A stretch of DNA of 40,558 nucleotides, taken from UBA965 sp040396955 (GTDB lineage Bacteria; Chloroflexota; Chloroflexia; Chloroflexales; Roseiflexaceae). Positions 1-7,372 of the stretch are shown piece by piece. The notes beneath the pieces were generated by a model. The model saw only the letters and a list, made by a program, of their open reading frames with translations. It made no database searches and was not told the DNA's origin. Within the stretch, counting starts at the first letter, position 1, and every line of letters begins with the position of its first letter. The stretch spans positions 1 to 40,558 of the forward strand of contig JBBAWX010000023.1 of NCBI GenBank assembly GCA_040396955.1. The letters run 5' to 3'. The position numbers and the translations under genes were made by a program.

Positions 1-2
1 AC

Positions 3-398
3 ACGATTAGTACCGACGGTTGGGGAGCCGCCTCCATGCTTGATGCCTTTGTGGAGGGGGCTGTCGGAGTCGTCGATCAATCCGATAATCTGCGGCGCGT
101 GTTGGTTGCACCACAGTGGTACTACGCCGGAGTGCGCGACGCCTATGCCAGCGTTGCATATGCCGCGGGTAACGGCTATGTGGCATATCGTTGGCATCAT
201 ACGGCATGTTGGGCCACGATTGAGCTGACCGGTGCCGAGGCATACCAGGTGGCACTGCCCATCCCCGACGATATGACGGGGTGTAGTGGCGTGATTTCGT
301 CACCCAACGGCGAGGTGCGTATTGTGACGGGGCCCGAGGGCCGCATGGCCGTCATCGATGTGCAAGCGCCCGAGCCTACCGTAGTGGTGTCGTGGTAG
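3..398 (+). CDS. C-terminal fragment of a probable glycosidase (5' end outside window)
   Basis: The reading frame is open from base 3 with no start before the window edge and stops at 398, so this is the last ~131 residues of a longer protein. An ATG at 36 is internal: the residues before it (TDGWGAAS) continue the same domain. The segment GWGAASMLDAFVEGAVGVVD followed by an all-beta tail resembles the end of six-hairpin glycosidase-like proteins, where a helical catalytic barrel is followed by a small beta domain. That assignment is from memory of the family and is weak. Catalytic residues would lie upstream of the window, so substrate cannot be judged. The next gene is convergent and ends 7 bases away. 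Confidence 0.5.
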   Translation, partial: TISTDGWGAASMLDAFVEGAVGVVDQSDNLRRVLVAPQWYYAGVRDAYASVAYAAGNGYVAYRWHHTACWATIELTGAEAYQVALPIPDDMTGCSGVISSPNGEVRIVTGPEGRMAVIDVQAPEPTVVVSW

Positions 399-404
399 CT
401 GATG

Positions 405-1046
405 CTATGAGGGGCGTTGCTGGCGGCGGGTGTTGTTGGTGGTGATGAGGCGCAGCAAGAGTGCTAAAGCGGCATTGAGCCGTCCATCGTCGCAGGTCGT
501 GGCCCGCTGGTGGAAGTGACTGGCGTTGGCCATGTCGCCGTTACGGCGGTAGATGTCGGCGATGATGAGGCATGTTTCGGCATCCCTATCGGTTACCGGT
601 TGGGCATGGGTATAGGCTTGTTCGAGGTCGTGGAGCGCTTCTTTGCGGCACAAATTCGCAAAGGGGTGTCCCACGTCTTCACATTTCCAAGCGGCCCGTA
701 GGTGATACCAGGCAGCATCGACGTAGAGTTGTTGGGTGCGCACAACATAGGCGGCAGCCTGGTACTCACGGGCCAAGTAGGGATACCCACTGTCGGTGAG
801 TAGCGCTTGGTAGGGTGTGGAGCGGATCAGGGTGGCAGTGTGGGGGTCGGCGTGGCGGATGTCGCGGCTCCGGTATTTACAGGTGCCACAGGCTTGGATC
901 CAGTAGGGCAATGCGATGAGGCTGAATTCGTACGGTCGACCATCCAAGTCTGGTTGGTCGATGTAGTGTTTATCGTTGACACACGTAAACACTGTGGTGG
1001 TACTACAAATCACGCACTGGCGTGATTCTCGGGAGAGCGCTTGCAA
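405..1046 (-). CDS. DUF2225-like zinc-motif protein with helical repeat tail
   Basis: A 213-residue protein with two CxxC pairs, CVIC at residues 11-14 and CGTC near 53-56, the spacing expected of a zinc-binding head. It is followed by alpha-helical, TPR-like sequence (residues ~85-190, rich in Ala, Tyr and Leu). This layout matches DUF2225 proteins, whose function is unknown. The start is a TTG (1044-1046), chosen because a strong ribosome site AAGGAGG lies 5 bases upstream (1052-1058 on the plus strand). It is divergent from alaS, with about 160 bases of shared upstream region. No signal peptide or membrane segment is seen, so it is probably cytoplasmic. Family confidence is moderate. Confidence 0.7.
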   Translation of the reverse strand: MQALSRESRQCVICSTTTVFTCVNDKHYIDQPDLDGRPYEFSLIALPYWIQACGTCKYRSRDIRHADPHTATLIRSTPYQALLTDSGYPYLAREYQAAAYVVRTQQLYVDAAWYHLRAAWKCEDVGHPFANLCRKEALHDLEQAYTHAQPVTDRDAETCLIIADIYRRNGDMANASHFHQRATTCDDGRLNAALALLLRLITTNNTRRQQRPS

Positions 1047-1111
1047 CAGAACCTCCTTTGGCGTGCAGAAATAGCCGTGGGATGCTGGGAAGAGGTCGCC
1101 TGCCGAATGTG

Positions 1112-1141
1112 TTGACGCACCTTGAGTGCGTCGGCTACAAT
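1112..1141 (+). promoter_or_regulatory. alaS promoter with inverted repeat in the spacer
   Basis: TTGACG (1112-1117) and TACAAT (1136-1141) are separated by 18 bases, a good housekeeping sigma-type promoter. An inverted repeat, GACGCAC at 1114-1120 and GTGCGTC at 1126-1132 with a 5-base loop, fills the -35 and spacer. It could be an operator (inference). The alaS start is about 65 bases downstream. Confidence 0.65.
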
Positions 1142-1171
1142 AAGGTATAAGATTCCATAATCATTGGATAC

Positions 1172-1190
1172 CACACAAACCTTTTGTGTG
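1172..1190 (+). promoter_or_regulatory. short hairpin in the alaS leader
   Basis: CACACAAA (1172-1179) and TTTGTGTG (1183-1190) form a perfect 8-bp stem with a 3-base loop, ending 15 bases before the alaS ATG. It lies close to the ribosome site CCGGAG, so it could modulate translation. No T-box elements were recognised. Confidence 0.4.
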
Positions 1191-1205
1191 TCAACCGGAG
1201 CCGTC

Positions 1206-3875
1206 ATGAAAAAGCTGTCTAGCAATCAGATTCGTCAAGCGTATTTGTCTTTTTTTGCCGAACGCGGGCATACGGTGGTACCCAGCTCGTCGCTGATTCC
1301 TGGCAACGACCCCACGTTGTTGTTTGCGAATTCGGGTATGGTGCAATTCAAAGACACGTTCCTCGGGCTGGAACAGCGCCCCTACACGCGGGCCACGACG
1401 GCGCAGAAGTGTTTGCGGGTCTCGGGCAAGCACAACGACCTCGAAGAGGTCGGCCCATCGCCACGGCATCACACCTTCTTCGAGATGCTGGGTAACTTCT
1501 CGTTCGGCGATTACTTCAAAGCTGACGCCATCCCGATGGCGTGGGAGCTATTGACCAAGGTCTTCGAGTTGCCGGTCGAGCGCCTCTGGTTTACCGTCTT
1601 CCAGGGCAACGACAGTGTGCCCGAAGACCAAGATGCCGCCGCCATGTGGATCAAAGCTGGTGCCGACCCCGATCGTATTTTGCGTTTCGGCGAAAAAGAC
1701 AACTTCTGGGTAATGGCCGACACCGGCCCCTGTGGCCCGTGCTCCGAAATCACCGTGTATTTGGGCGACGATTTGCGCAAGATGTCGCCAGCCGGGGTCA
1801 ACAGTGATGACCCCAATTACGTCGAAATCTGGAACAACGTCTTCATGCAGTTTGAGCGGAGCACCATGCAACCGTTGCCGCGCCCGTCGGTCGATACCGG
1901 CATGGGGCTCGAGCGCATGGCCATGGTCTTGCAGGGCGTGCATGCCACCTACGACACCGATTTGTTCGTTGACCTCATCAACCGCGTCAAGGAGTTGCGC
2001 GGGAGCACCGAGCAAGAATACCGGGCACGTTTTGCCCCCTACCGGGCGGTAGCAGACCATAGCCGTTCAGTGGCGTTTTTGATTGCCGATGGTGTGCTCC
2101 CCGGCAACACGGGGCGATCGTACGTGTTGCGCCGCATCCTCCGTCGCGCCGTCTACCAAGGGCGCACAATTGGCCTCGAAAAGCCGTTTTTCACCAATGT
2201 GGTGGATCGTGTGGTCGATCTCATGGGCGCGGCGTATCCTGAATTGCAGACGCGGCGCGATTTTATTCTCGAGACGGTCGCCGCCGAAGAAGAGCAATTT
2301 TTGCGCACCTTGTCGGGTGGGCTGACCAAGCTGGGCGCAGTGATGACGCAGGTCAAAGCCGCCGGAAGCGATGTGATTCCGGGCGATGAGGCCTTCAAGC
2401 TCAAAGACACCGACGGGTTCCCGCTTGACTTGACCGAAAAAATCGCTGCCGAGGCCGGTATGCGGGTCGATGTGACTGGGTTCGATGTGGCCATGAACGA
2501 GCAACGGGCGCGCTCGCGGGCCGTGGTGCAATTCAAAAAGGGCGCCGATGTTGAGGTGTGGGGTGAGCTGGGGTTGGCGCCGACGCAGTTTTGCGGGTAT
2601 CAGCAGTTGCAGAGCAGTGCCACCATTGTGGCGCTTGTCAGCGATAGCGACGTCAAACATGAGGCAGGCGTGGGTAGCGAAGTGCAACTTGTGCTCGACG
2701 TAACGCCGTTTTATGCCGAAAGCGGTGGTCAAGTCGGTGATTCCGGGGTGATTCACACGGCCACCGGGCAGGTTACGGTTACTGACACACAGCGGCCGAT
2801 ACCGGGTGTCATCGTGCACTACGGCGTGGTCAGTGCCGGAGTGATTCAGCGTGGTGCCACGGCCACAGCGCAGGTTGATGCGACGCGCCGGGCCCACATC
2901 GTGCGCAACCACACGGCCACACACCTGTTGCAACGGGCATTGCGTGATGTGGTCGGCGAGCATGCAGCGCAGGCTGGGTCGTTGGTGGCACCAGAGCGTC
3001 TGCGCTTCGACTTCACGCACAATCGGGCGGTGAGTGCGGAGCAACTTCACGACATCGAGCAGCGGGTCAATGCCTGGATTCGTGCGGATCAGAGCGTCCA
3101 ATGGGAAGAAATGCCCTACCAATCGGCGCTCGATCGTGGCGCCATCGCCTTGTTCGGTGAAAAGTACGGCGACCGGGTGCGGTTGGTGCATGCGACCGCC
3201 ACCGCGACATGGGCCGAAGCCGGTTATGCGTCACGTGACTCCATGGAGTTGTGCGGTGGCACGCATGTCGGGCGTACCGGGGAAATAGGCCTCTTCCGCA
3301 TCGTGGCAGAAAGTAGCGTCGCCGGTGGTATTCGCCGCATCGAAGCCGTGACCGGCCAGGGGGCACAGGCATGGGTCGATGCACAGTTGGCAACTCTGCG
3401 CGACGCCGCTGGGCGCCTCGGGGTGCCCGTGCCACAGATTGGTGAGCGGGTTGATGTGCTGTTGGCCGACCTCAAGGGGCGCCAACGCGAGCTCGATGCC
3501 CTCAAATCGCAGGCCACTGGCTCCCAGGTCGATGATCTCATCGCATCTGCTACGCACAAGCAGGGTGTGATGTATGTGGTGGCTCGAGTCGATGGACTCG
3601 ACGTAGCCCAGATGCGTGATTTGGGCGACAAAATCCGTGATCGCATGGAGCAGGGCGTGGTGGTGCTTGCTAGTGCCGCCGATGATCGTGCCCAGTTGTT
3701 GGTGATGGTCACCAAGACGGTGTCTCAACATCATGCCGGTAATCTTGTCAAAGAGCTCGCACCCGTGGTAGGTGGCAAAGGTGGTGGGCGCCCCGATATG
3801 GCCCAAGCGGGCGGCCGTGAAACCGCCAATATCGATGCCGCACTGCATCAAGCCCGGACGTTGCTCGGTTTGTAG
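1206..3875 (+). CDS. alaS: alanine--tRNA ligase
   Basis: An 889-residue protein of full family length (E. coli AlaRS is about 876). It charges tRNA-Ala with alanine in the cytoplasm. The N-terminal class II catalytic core is clear (SGKHNDLEEVG and DNFWVMADTGPCGPCSE regions). The editing domain carries the zinc-site motifs HTATH and CGGTH, and the C-terminal C-Ala domain ends with the glycine-rich GGKGGGRPDMAQAGG. The frame can be read from a TTG at 1164, but ATG 1206 is preferred: it starts the conserved text (KKLSSNQIRQAYLSFF) and has CCGGAG 7 bases upstream. It is the first gene of a rightward set with a baseplate-J-like protein and ruvX. A short hairpin (3901-3918) lies in the gap that follows. 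Confidence 0.97.
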   Translation: MKKLSSNQIRQAYLSFFAERGHTVVPSSSLIPGNDPTLLFANSGMVQFKDTFLGLEQRPYTRATTAQKCLRVSGKHNDLEEVGPSPRHHTFFEMLGNFSFGDYFKADAIPMAWELLTKVFELPVERLWFTVFQGNDSVPEDQDAAAMWIKAGADPDRILRFGEKDNFWVMADTGPCGPCSEITVYLGDDLRKMSPAGVNSDDPNYVEIWNNVFMQFERSTMQPLPRPSVDTGMGLERMAMVLQGVHATYDTDLFVDLINRVKELRGSTEQEYRARFAPYRAVADHSRSVAFLIADGVLPGNTGRSYVLRRILRRAVYQGRTIGLEKPFFTNVVDRVVDLMGAAYPELQTRRDFILETVAAEEEQFLRTLSGGLTKLGAVMTQVKAAGSDVIPGDEAFKLKDTDGFPLDLTEKIAAEAGMRVDVTGFDVAMNEQRARSRAVVQFKKGADVEVWGELGLAPTQFCGYQQLQSSATIVALVSDSDVKHEAGVGSEVQLVLDVTPFYAESGGQVGDSGVIHTATGQVTVTDTQRPIPGVIVHYGVVSAGVIQRGATATAQVDATRRAHIVRNHTATHLLQRALRDVVGEHAAQAGSLVAPERLRFDFTHNRAVSAEQLHDIEQRVNAWIRADQSVQWEEMPYQSALDRGAIALFGEKYGDRVRLVHATATATWAEAGYASRDSMELCGGTHVGRTGEIGLFRIVAESSVAGGIRRIEAVTGQGAQAWVDAQLATLRDAAGRLGVPVPQIGERVDVLLADLKGRQRELDALKSQATGSQVDDLIASATHKQGVMYVVARVDGLDVAQMRDLGDKIRDRMEQGVVVLASAADDRAQLLVMVTKTVSQHHAGNLVKELAPVVGGKGGGRPDMAQAGGRETANIDAALHQARTLLGL

Positions 3876-3950
3876 CTCCCCCCATTGGTCCTGTCGCCCT
3901 CCTCCTCGATGGGGGAGGTGATGGAATCGTCAGCGGTGAAGGAAACCTCT

Positions 3951-5309
3951 ATGACCACACATGCCACCATTCCCGGGCGCGACGCGCGTGGAGCCACCGA
4001 TCGGGTGGTGTTGCCGCGTACCCGTGAGACCAGTGCTGGGCGGGGCAAACCACCGCGGCGCCGCCGGCGTATGAGCGCCTTTTGGCAATGGGTGTTATTG
4101 ATTGTGTTGGGGTCGTTACTCGGCGTCGCCGTCTGGATTGGCATGATGCGCACCACGGTCACGGTGGTGCCTCCGCTTGGCGAGCCACGCGTGGTGTCGT
4201 TGCGTGATGTGGATATCCCCATTGTGGCCGTTGGCGAGGGAAGCGGGCTGGCAGTGGAGGCGGTGCGCATCGATACCACGGTCACGGTCAGCGAGGTCGG
4301 CGAAGCCGTCACCGAAGTGCCCATGCCCGATGGTCGGGCTCGGGGCACCGTGCGTATCATTAATTTGCTCGAGCAAGATATCTCTCTGCCGGTGGGCACC
4401 GAGTTTATTGCGAGTGGTGTGGGCAACGAGGTGCGTCTGATGCTCGATGCCCCGGCGGTGTTGCCCCGAGCGGTGACCACCAGCACACTGACCAGCCGCA
4501 CCACCGAGTACGGCCAAATCGAAGTTGCAGTGACGGCCCGCTCGGCTGGGGTTGCCTCAAATGTCGCCGAAAATCAGGTGACGACGCTGTTGCTCCCTGG
4601 TCAGGGGGCATTGATGAGTAATCAGGGGCAAATCATCATTCAAAATGCCCCGATTAGTGGCGGCAGTGAGACCGTGCGCCGGATTGTCTCCGAAGACGAT
4701 GTGTCGCGATTGCTCGGCAATGCGCTCGCCAAAGCCTACGCACAGGCCTTGATGGCACTCCAAGCTGACGCCCAACAACGCCTGCTTATTGTCGATGCGA
4801 CCACCATGCAACCCGGCTTGGCACAGCTCGGTGATCCGCAAATCTACGGGGTACCCCGCCTAGAGCCAGCGGTTGGGGCCGTGCTTGATCCGGCGAGCGC
4901 AGAGGTGCGCCTCACCGTGCAGGTGTCGTTTAGTGTGTATGCCATCAAAGCTGACCAGAACGTGCAGAGTCAGATTCAACGGATTGTGCCACAGCGTTTC
5001 CAAGGTGGCTCTAATCCGGTCTGTGTGGTCGGTGAGCTCCCCGCAATCCGCATCGATGCATGGCGGATTGTGAGTGGTGCAGTGCGCATCGATGGGACGA
5101 TTGCGTGTGCCCCACAGATGCCAGTCGATGCGGGTGTGCTAGCGGCCTTGCCTGCACAACTCGCGGCGGCCACTCCTGACCAGGCCTCGGCCATACTCGA
5201 TGCCTTACAGGAGCAGGGTGTGATTAGTGATTATCAGCTACCGGAGCGGCGCCAACTCCCGCCCGTGCCACAGTTGATTACCATTCGGGTGGGAGGCATC
5301 GAATCATGA
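3951..5309 (+). CDS. baseplate-J-like single-pass membrane protein
   Basis: A 452-residue protein. The first ~40 residues are basic and hydrophilic (RRRRR near 38-42), followed by one membrane segment (WQWVLLIVLGSLLGVAVWIG, about 46-65) and a long predicted extracytoplasmic part. That part contains a beta-rich region with VTARSAGVASNVAENQV and a later GGSETVRRIVSEDDV stretch, the pattern of baseplate J-like barrel domains, seen here without any phage context. Earlier starts exist (TTG 3885, ATG 3909, ATG 3921). ATG 3951 is chosen because AAGGAAA lies about 7 bases upstream. The stop overlaps the ruvX start by 4 bases (ATGA), which implies translational coupling. Its cellular role is unknown. 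Confidence 0.75.
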   Translation: MTTHATIPGRDARGATDRVVLPRTRETSAGRGKPPRRRRRMSAFWQWVLLIVLGSLLGVAVWIGMMRTTVTVVPPLGEPRVVSLRDVDIPIVAVGEGSGLAVEAVRIDTTVTVSEVGEAVTEVPMPDGRARGTVRIINLLEQDISLPVGTEFIASGVGNEVRLMLDAPAVLPRAVTTSTLTSRTTEYGQIEVAVTARSAGVASNVAENQVTTLLLPGQGALMSNQGQIIIQNAPISGGSETVRRIVSEDDVSRLLGNALAKAYAQALMALQADAQQRLLIVDATTMQPGLAQLGDPQIYGVPRLEPAVGAVLDPASAEVRLTVQVSFSVYAIKADQNVQSQIQRIVPQRFQGGSNPVCVVGELPAIRIDAWRIVSGAVRIDGTIACAPQMPVDAGVLAALPAQLAAATPDQASAILDALQEQGVISDYQLPERRQLPPVPQLITIRVGGIES

Positions 5310-5752
5310 GTCGACCACAAGGGCGCGTGTTGGCACTCGACGTCGGTGAGCGTCGTATTGGAGTGGCGCTTAGTGATGTGTCGGCCACCTTGGCGTCGCC
5401 GTATGCCACGTTGCCTGCTTACCCGGCAGTACAATTTTTTCAAAAACTTACCACCATCCTGCGCCTCGAAGAAGTCGTGCTGGTGGTGGTCGGTTTGCCG
5501 CTTTCACTGAATGGCCACGAAGGCCCACAGGCTCAGCGTATTCGGGCATTTATCGCTGAATTGACCACGCATACCGCGTTGCCGATTATTCCCGTCGATG
5601 AGCGCTACACCTCGGCAGAAGCACAGCGCATCATGATTGAAGCTGGCCTGCGTCCCGAGCAACGCAAGGCGCGTATCGACGAAGTTGCCGCCTCGATTAT
5701 CCTACAAGACTACCTCATCTCGACACAGGCGCTCCTCTCGCGTGACGAGTAA
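5306..5752 (+). CDS. ruvX: putative pre-16S rRNA nuclease / Holliday junction resolvase YqgF
   Basis: A 148-residue RNase H-fold protein, the usual size for the family. It carries the conserved acidic motifs ALDVGERRIGVALSD (Asp12), VDERYTSAEA and IDEVAASIILQDYL, plus GLPLSLNGHEG. YqgF proteins mature the 5' end of 16S rRNA and were also proposed to resolve Holliday junctions. It starts inside the stop of the baseplate-J-like gene (ATGA overlap), so the two are probably co-translated. Placement downstream of alaS is common in bacteria. A strong hairpin follows 11 bases after the stop. Confidence 0.95.
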   Translation: MSRPQGRVLALDVGERRIGVALSDVSATLASPYATLPAYPAVQFFQKLTTILRLEEVVLVVVGLPLSLNGHEGPQAQRIRAFIAELTTHTALPIIPVDERYTSAEAQRIMIEAGLRPEQRKARIDEVAASIILQDYLISTQALLSRDE

Positions 5753-5763
5753 CTGCAACAATT

Positions 5764-5789
5764 ACCCTCGCACGGTGTAGTGCGAGGGT
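5764..5789. terminator. hairpin between convergent ruvX and dsbA-like genes
   Basis: ACCCTCGCAC (5764-5773) and GTGCGAGGGT (5780-5789) make a perfect 10-bp stem with a 6-base loop. It sits between two convergent genes, so it can serve both. Neither side has a long T run, so it is a weak match to a classic intrinsic terminator. Confidence 0.55.
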
Positions 5790-5824
5790 GAAGTGTATGC
5801 GAATTGATGGGCTTGGTGATGGAC

Positions 5825-6463
5825 TTATGGTGGTGAAATCAGCACATCGAAGATGCGTCGAAATTCATCGAGTGGTTGGGCACCGAGGAGCAAGCGCCCG
5901 TTGACGATGAATGCCGGCGTGCTACGGGCGCCAAGCTGATCGGCCATGGCGATGTCGGCTCTGACTTGATCGAGGTAGCGATTGCCGGTGAGGCAGGCTT
6001 CGAAATCAGCGCCATCGAGCCCGAGTTGCTCCGCATAGCCCACAAAAACGTCGATGTCGTCGAGCGATCCAGCCCCCCAAGCACGTTGTTCGGTGCCGGC
6101 AAAGAGTAGCGTGCGCATTTCGAAGTACTGTCCGGCTTCAGCGGCACAGTTGGCGGCCTGCGATGCCATCAGGGCACCAGGATGAATGCTCATCAGCGGA
6201 TAGTCGTAGACCTCAAGGTAGACCTTGCCGGTGTCGATGTAGAGTGATTTGATACTGGGGAACGTCTCACGGACGAATCGTGCGCAGTATGGTCACTGGT
6301 AATCGCTGAATTCTTGCATTTTGATGGGTGCATTGGGGTCACCCATGCTCCGGGAAATCATCCCGGTGGTGATGGGAGGATTTGCGGGGGCACTGCCACT
6401 CGGCACGAGCCCGCACGCCACCATGAGCCACAAAGCGACCAACATGCCAAATCGATGGATCAT
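5825..6463 (-). CDS. DsbA-family thiol-disulfide oxidoreductase lipoprotein, probable selenoprotein (UPYC)
   Basis: Read from ATG 6463 this frame encodes 212 residues with one in-frame TGA at 6293-6295 (residue 57). The N-terminus is a lipoprotein-type signal (RFGMLVALWLMVACG, candidate lipid Cys17). Then comes GDPNAPIKMQEFSDYQ, the standard lead-in to a DsbA active site, then TGA-P-Y-C, where relatives have C-P-Y-C. The C-terminal half is a normal DsbA thioredoxin fold with the cis-Pro motif RSTPAFIVNG and no further lesion. Selenocysteine at the first redox position is known in other thioredoxin-fold families, and a SECIS-like hairpin follows the TGA. The ATG is 2 bases after the stop of the zinc-ribbon gene. 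If TGA were read as stop, only the headless part from ATG 6193 would look coding. A point mutation or sequencing error of a Cys codon is the main alternative. Confidence 0.85.
6252..6290 (-). promoter_or_regulatory. candidate bacterial SECIS element
   Basis: On the minus strand, directly after the in-frame TGA (6295-6293), ATACTG (6290-6285) pairs with CAGTAT (6257-6252). An upper stem CGTC (6275-6272) pairs with GACG (6266-6263), closing a 5-base loop CGTGA. The loop begins 22 bases after the TGA and has G as its second base. Both fit the published general model for bacterial SECIS elements (apical loop 16-37 nt from UGA, G in the first two loop positions). The hairpin lies inside the coding sequence, as expected in bacteria. 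Confidence 0.65.
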
Positions 6464-6465
6464 GG

Positions 6466-6966
6466 TTACATACCCCCATGGGTGTCGCGCATGCGCACTT
6501 GGGTGGTGCGTCCGACCAAGCCGGTGCCATCATCGCCACAGTAGGGGCAGATGGCCCAGGTCAAATCGATGACTTTGTCACAACTGATGCATCGTCGGCG
6601 CAATGCAGTATGACAGTGTGGGCACAAGATGAAATCGTGGTCGATACCGCGTTGACACTGCGGGCAGACGAATTGCTCTTCGATGTCGTGTCGGAGGTAT
6701 TCTTCTTCGAGCGAGCGTTCATAGCGTTCTGAAATGGTCTGTCGTGGCCGGAGCATGGTGTAGATGGCCAATCCCGCAAAGGGGAGCAACAGGGCCAACG
6801 ACACGGCCATCACCTGCAGGATGGTCTCTTCGGTGCGCGCATGAATATCACGATAGGTCCAAATAACGCTTGCCATCCACAATAACAAGAAATACCCTGC
6901 AAACACCCATTTCAAGATATCGAGGATGGGCACAATCATTGCCAGCGTACTACCGATACTTTCCAC
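6466..6966 (-). CDS. two-TM membrane protein with double zinc ribbon
   Basis: A 166-residue protein. Two membrane segments (about 10-35, MIVPILDILKWVFAGYFLLL, and about 50-72, MAVSLALLLPFAGLAIYTML) are followed by a charged linker and four CxxC knuckles (CPQC, CPHC, CISC, CPYC) that should form two zinc ribbons in the cytoplasm. GTG 6966 is chosen because AGGAGA lies 6 bases upstream. An in-frame GTG at 6987 would put that ribosome site inside the gene. It sits between darA and the DsbA-like gene, with only 2 bases to the latter. Function is not known. Zinc-ribbon membrane proteins of this type often act as adaptors or sensors, but that is only family-level suggestion. Confidence 0.8.
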   Translation of the reverse strand: MESIGSTLAMIVPILDILKWVFAGYFLLLWMASVIWTYRDIHARTEETILQVMAVSLALLLPFAGLAIYTMLRPRQTISERYERSLEEEYLRHDIEEQFVCPQCQRGIDHDFILCPHCHTALRRRCISCDKVIDLTWAICPYCGDDGTGLVGRTTQVRMRDTHGGM

Positions 6967-6986
6967 AACGTCTCTCCTCTGCACCA

Positions 6987-7010
6987 CTGCACCGGCGGCA
7001 ACCGGTGCAG
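6987..7010. terminator. intercistronic hairpin after darA
   Basis: CTGCACCGG (6987-6995) and CCGGTGCAG (7002-7010) form a perfect 9-bp stem with a 6-base loop, between the darA stop and the zinc-ribbon gene. No T run follows on the minus strand, so it may be an attenuator or an mRNA end-protecting hairpin instead. Confidence 0.45.
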
Positions 7011-7027
7011 CTGTCGGTCGTCATCAA

Positions 7028-7372
7028 TTAGCTGAGTTGGTTGACCACGCGTGTCACTGCTTCAGCGTTTAGCACAAATACCGTTGCTCCGCCAACTTGT
7101 ACTTCAACGGGTGTGGGTGGATAGAATTCACCCGATTCGGCGACGGGCGGCAATGGTGAAATATAGCGGATTCGCATATGACAGTGGGTGTGGATGAGGC
7201 GCATCACGCTGTCGATTTGCTCGTCTTCGACGGCAATCAAGAGGGTCACATTGCCCTCGCGCAAAAAACCACCTTCGCTACTGATCCGTGTCACACGGTG
7301 ACTCCGGGAGGTCAGTGCATCGATCAAATCACCAGCATCTTGGCGTTGTACCACGGCAATCATGAGTTTCAT
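7028..7372 (-). CDS. darA: cyclic-di-AMP receptor protein, DarA/PstA type
   Basis: A 114-residue PII-like protein of normal length. Recognisable motifs are MKLMIAVVQRQDAGDLIDAL at the start, the glycine turn SEGGFLREGNVTLLIAVEDE in the middle, and a C-terminal valine-rich strand. The family binds cyclic di-AMP as a trimer in the cytoplasm; the downstream target is unclear even in model species. Its start overlaps the tmk stop by 4 bases (ATGA), with AAAGGGG upstream inside tmk. tmk-darA adjacency is also known from Firmicutes, supporting the call. Confidence 0.92.
   Translation of the reverse strand: MKLMIAVVQRQDAGDLIDALTSRSHRVTRISSEGGFLREGNVTLLIAVEDEQIDSVMRLIHTHCHMRIRYISPLPPVAESGEFYPPTPVEVQVGGATVFVLNAEAVTRVVNQLS

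Noticed and set aside
1164..1205. TTG 1164 as the alaS start
   Set aside because: The added 14 residues match nothing in the family and would cross the leader hairpin; ATG 1206 has a ribosome site and starts the conserved text.
1548..2060. Long open frames opposite alaS (also 2067-3191 and 3231-3851)
   Set aside because: They are antisense shadows of a highly conserved synthetase and have no family signature or ribosome site.
3901..3918. Hairpin after alaS as a terminator
   Set aside because: The stem is only 7 bp with a wobble, with no T run, and it sits just before a gene that is likely co-transcribed.
5825..6193. The short frame from ATG 6193 as a complete small gene
   Set aside because: It lacks the thioredoxin active site and has no ribosome site; the in-frame upstream sequence carries the missing DsbA half.
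6293..6295. TGA as a reassigned tryptophan codon
   Set aside because: TGA ends several clear genes in the window (ATGA overlaps at 7369-7372, 18267-18270 and 19890-19893), and a Trp at the first DsbA cysteine would be inactive.
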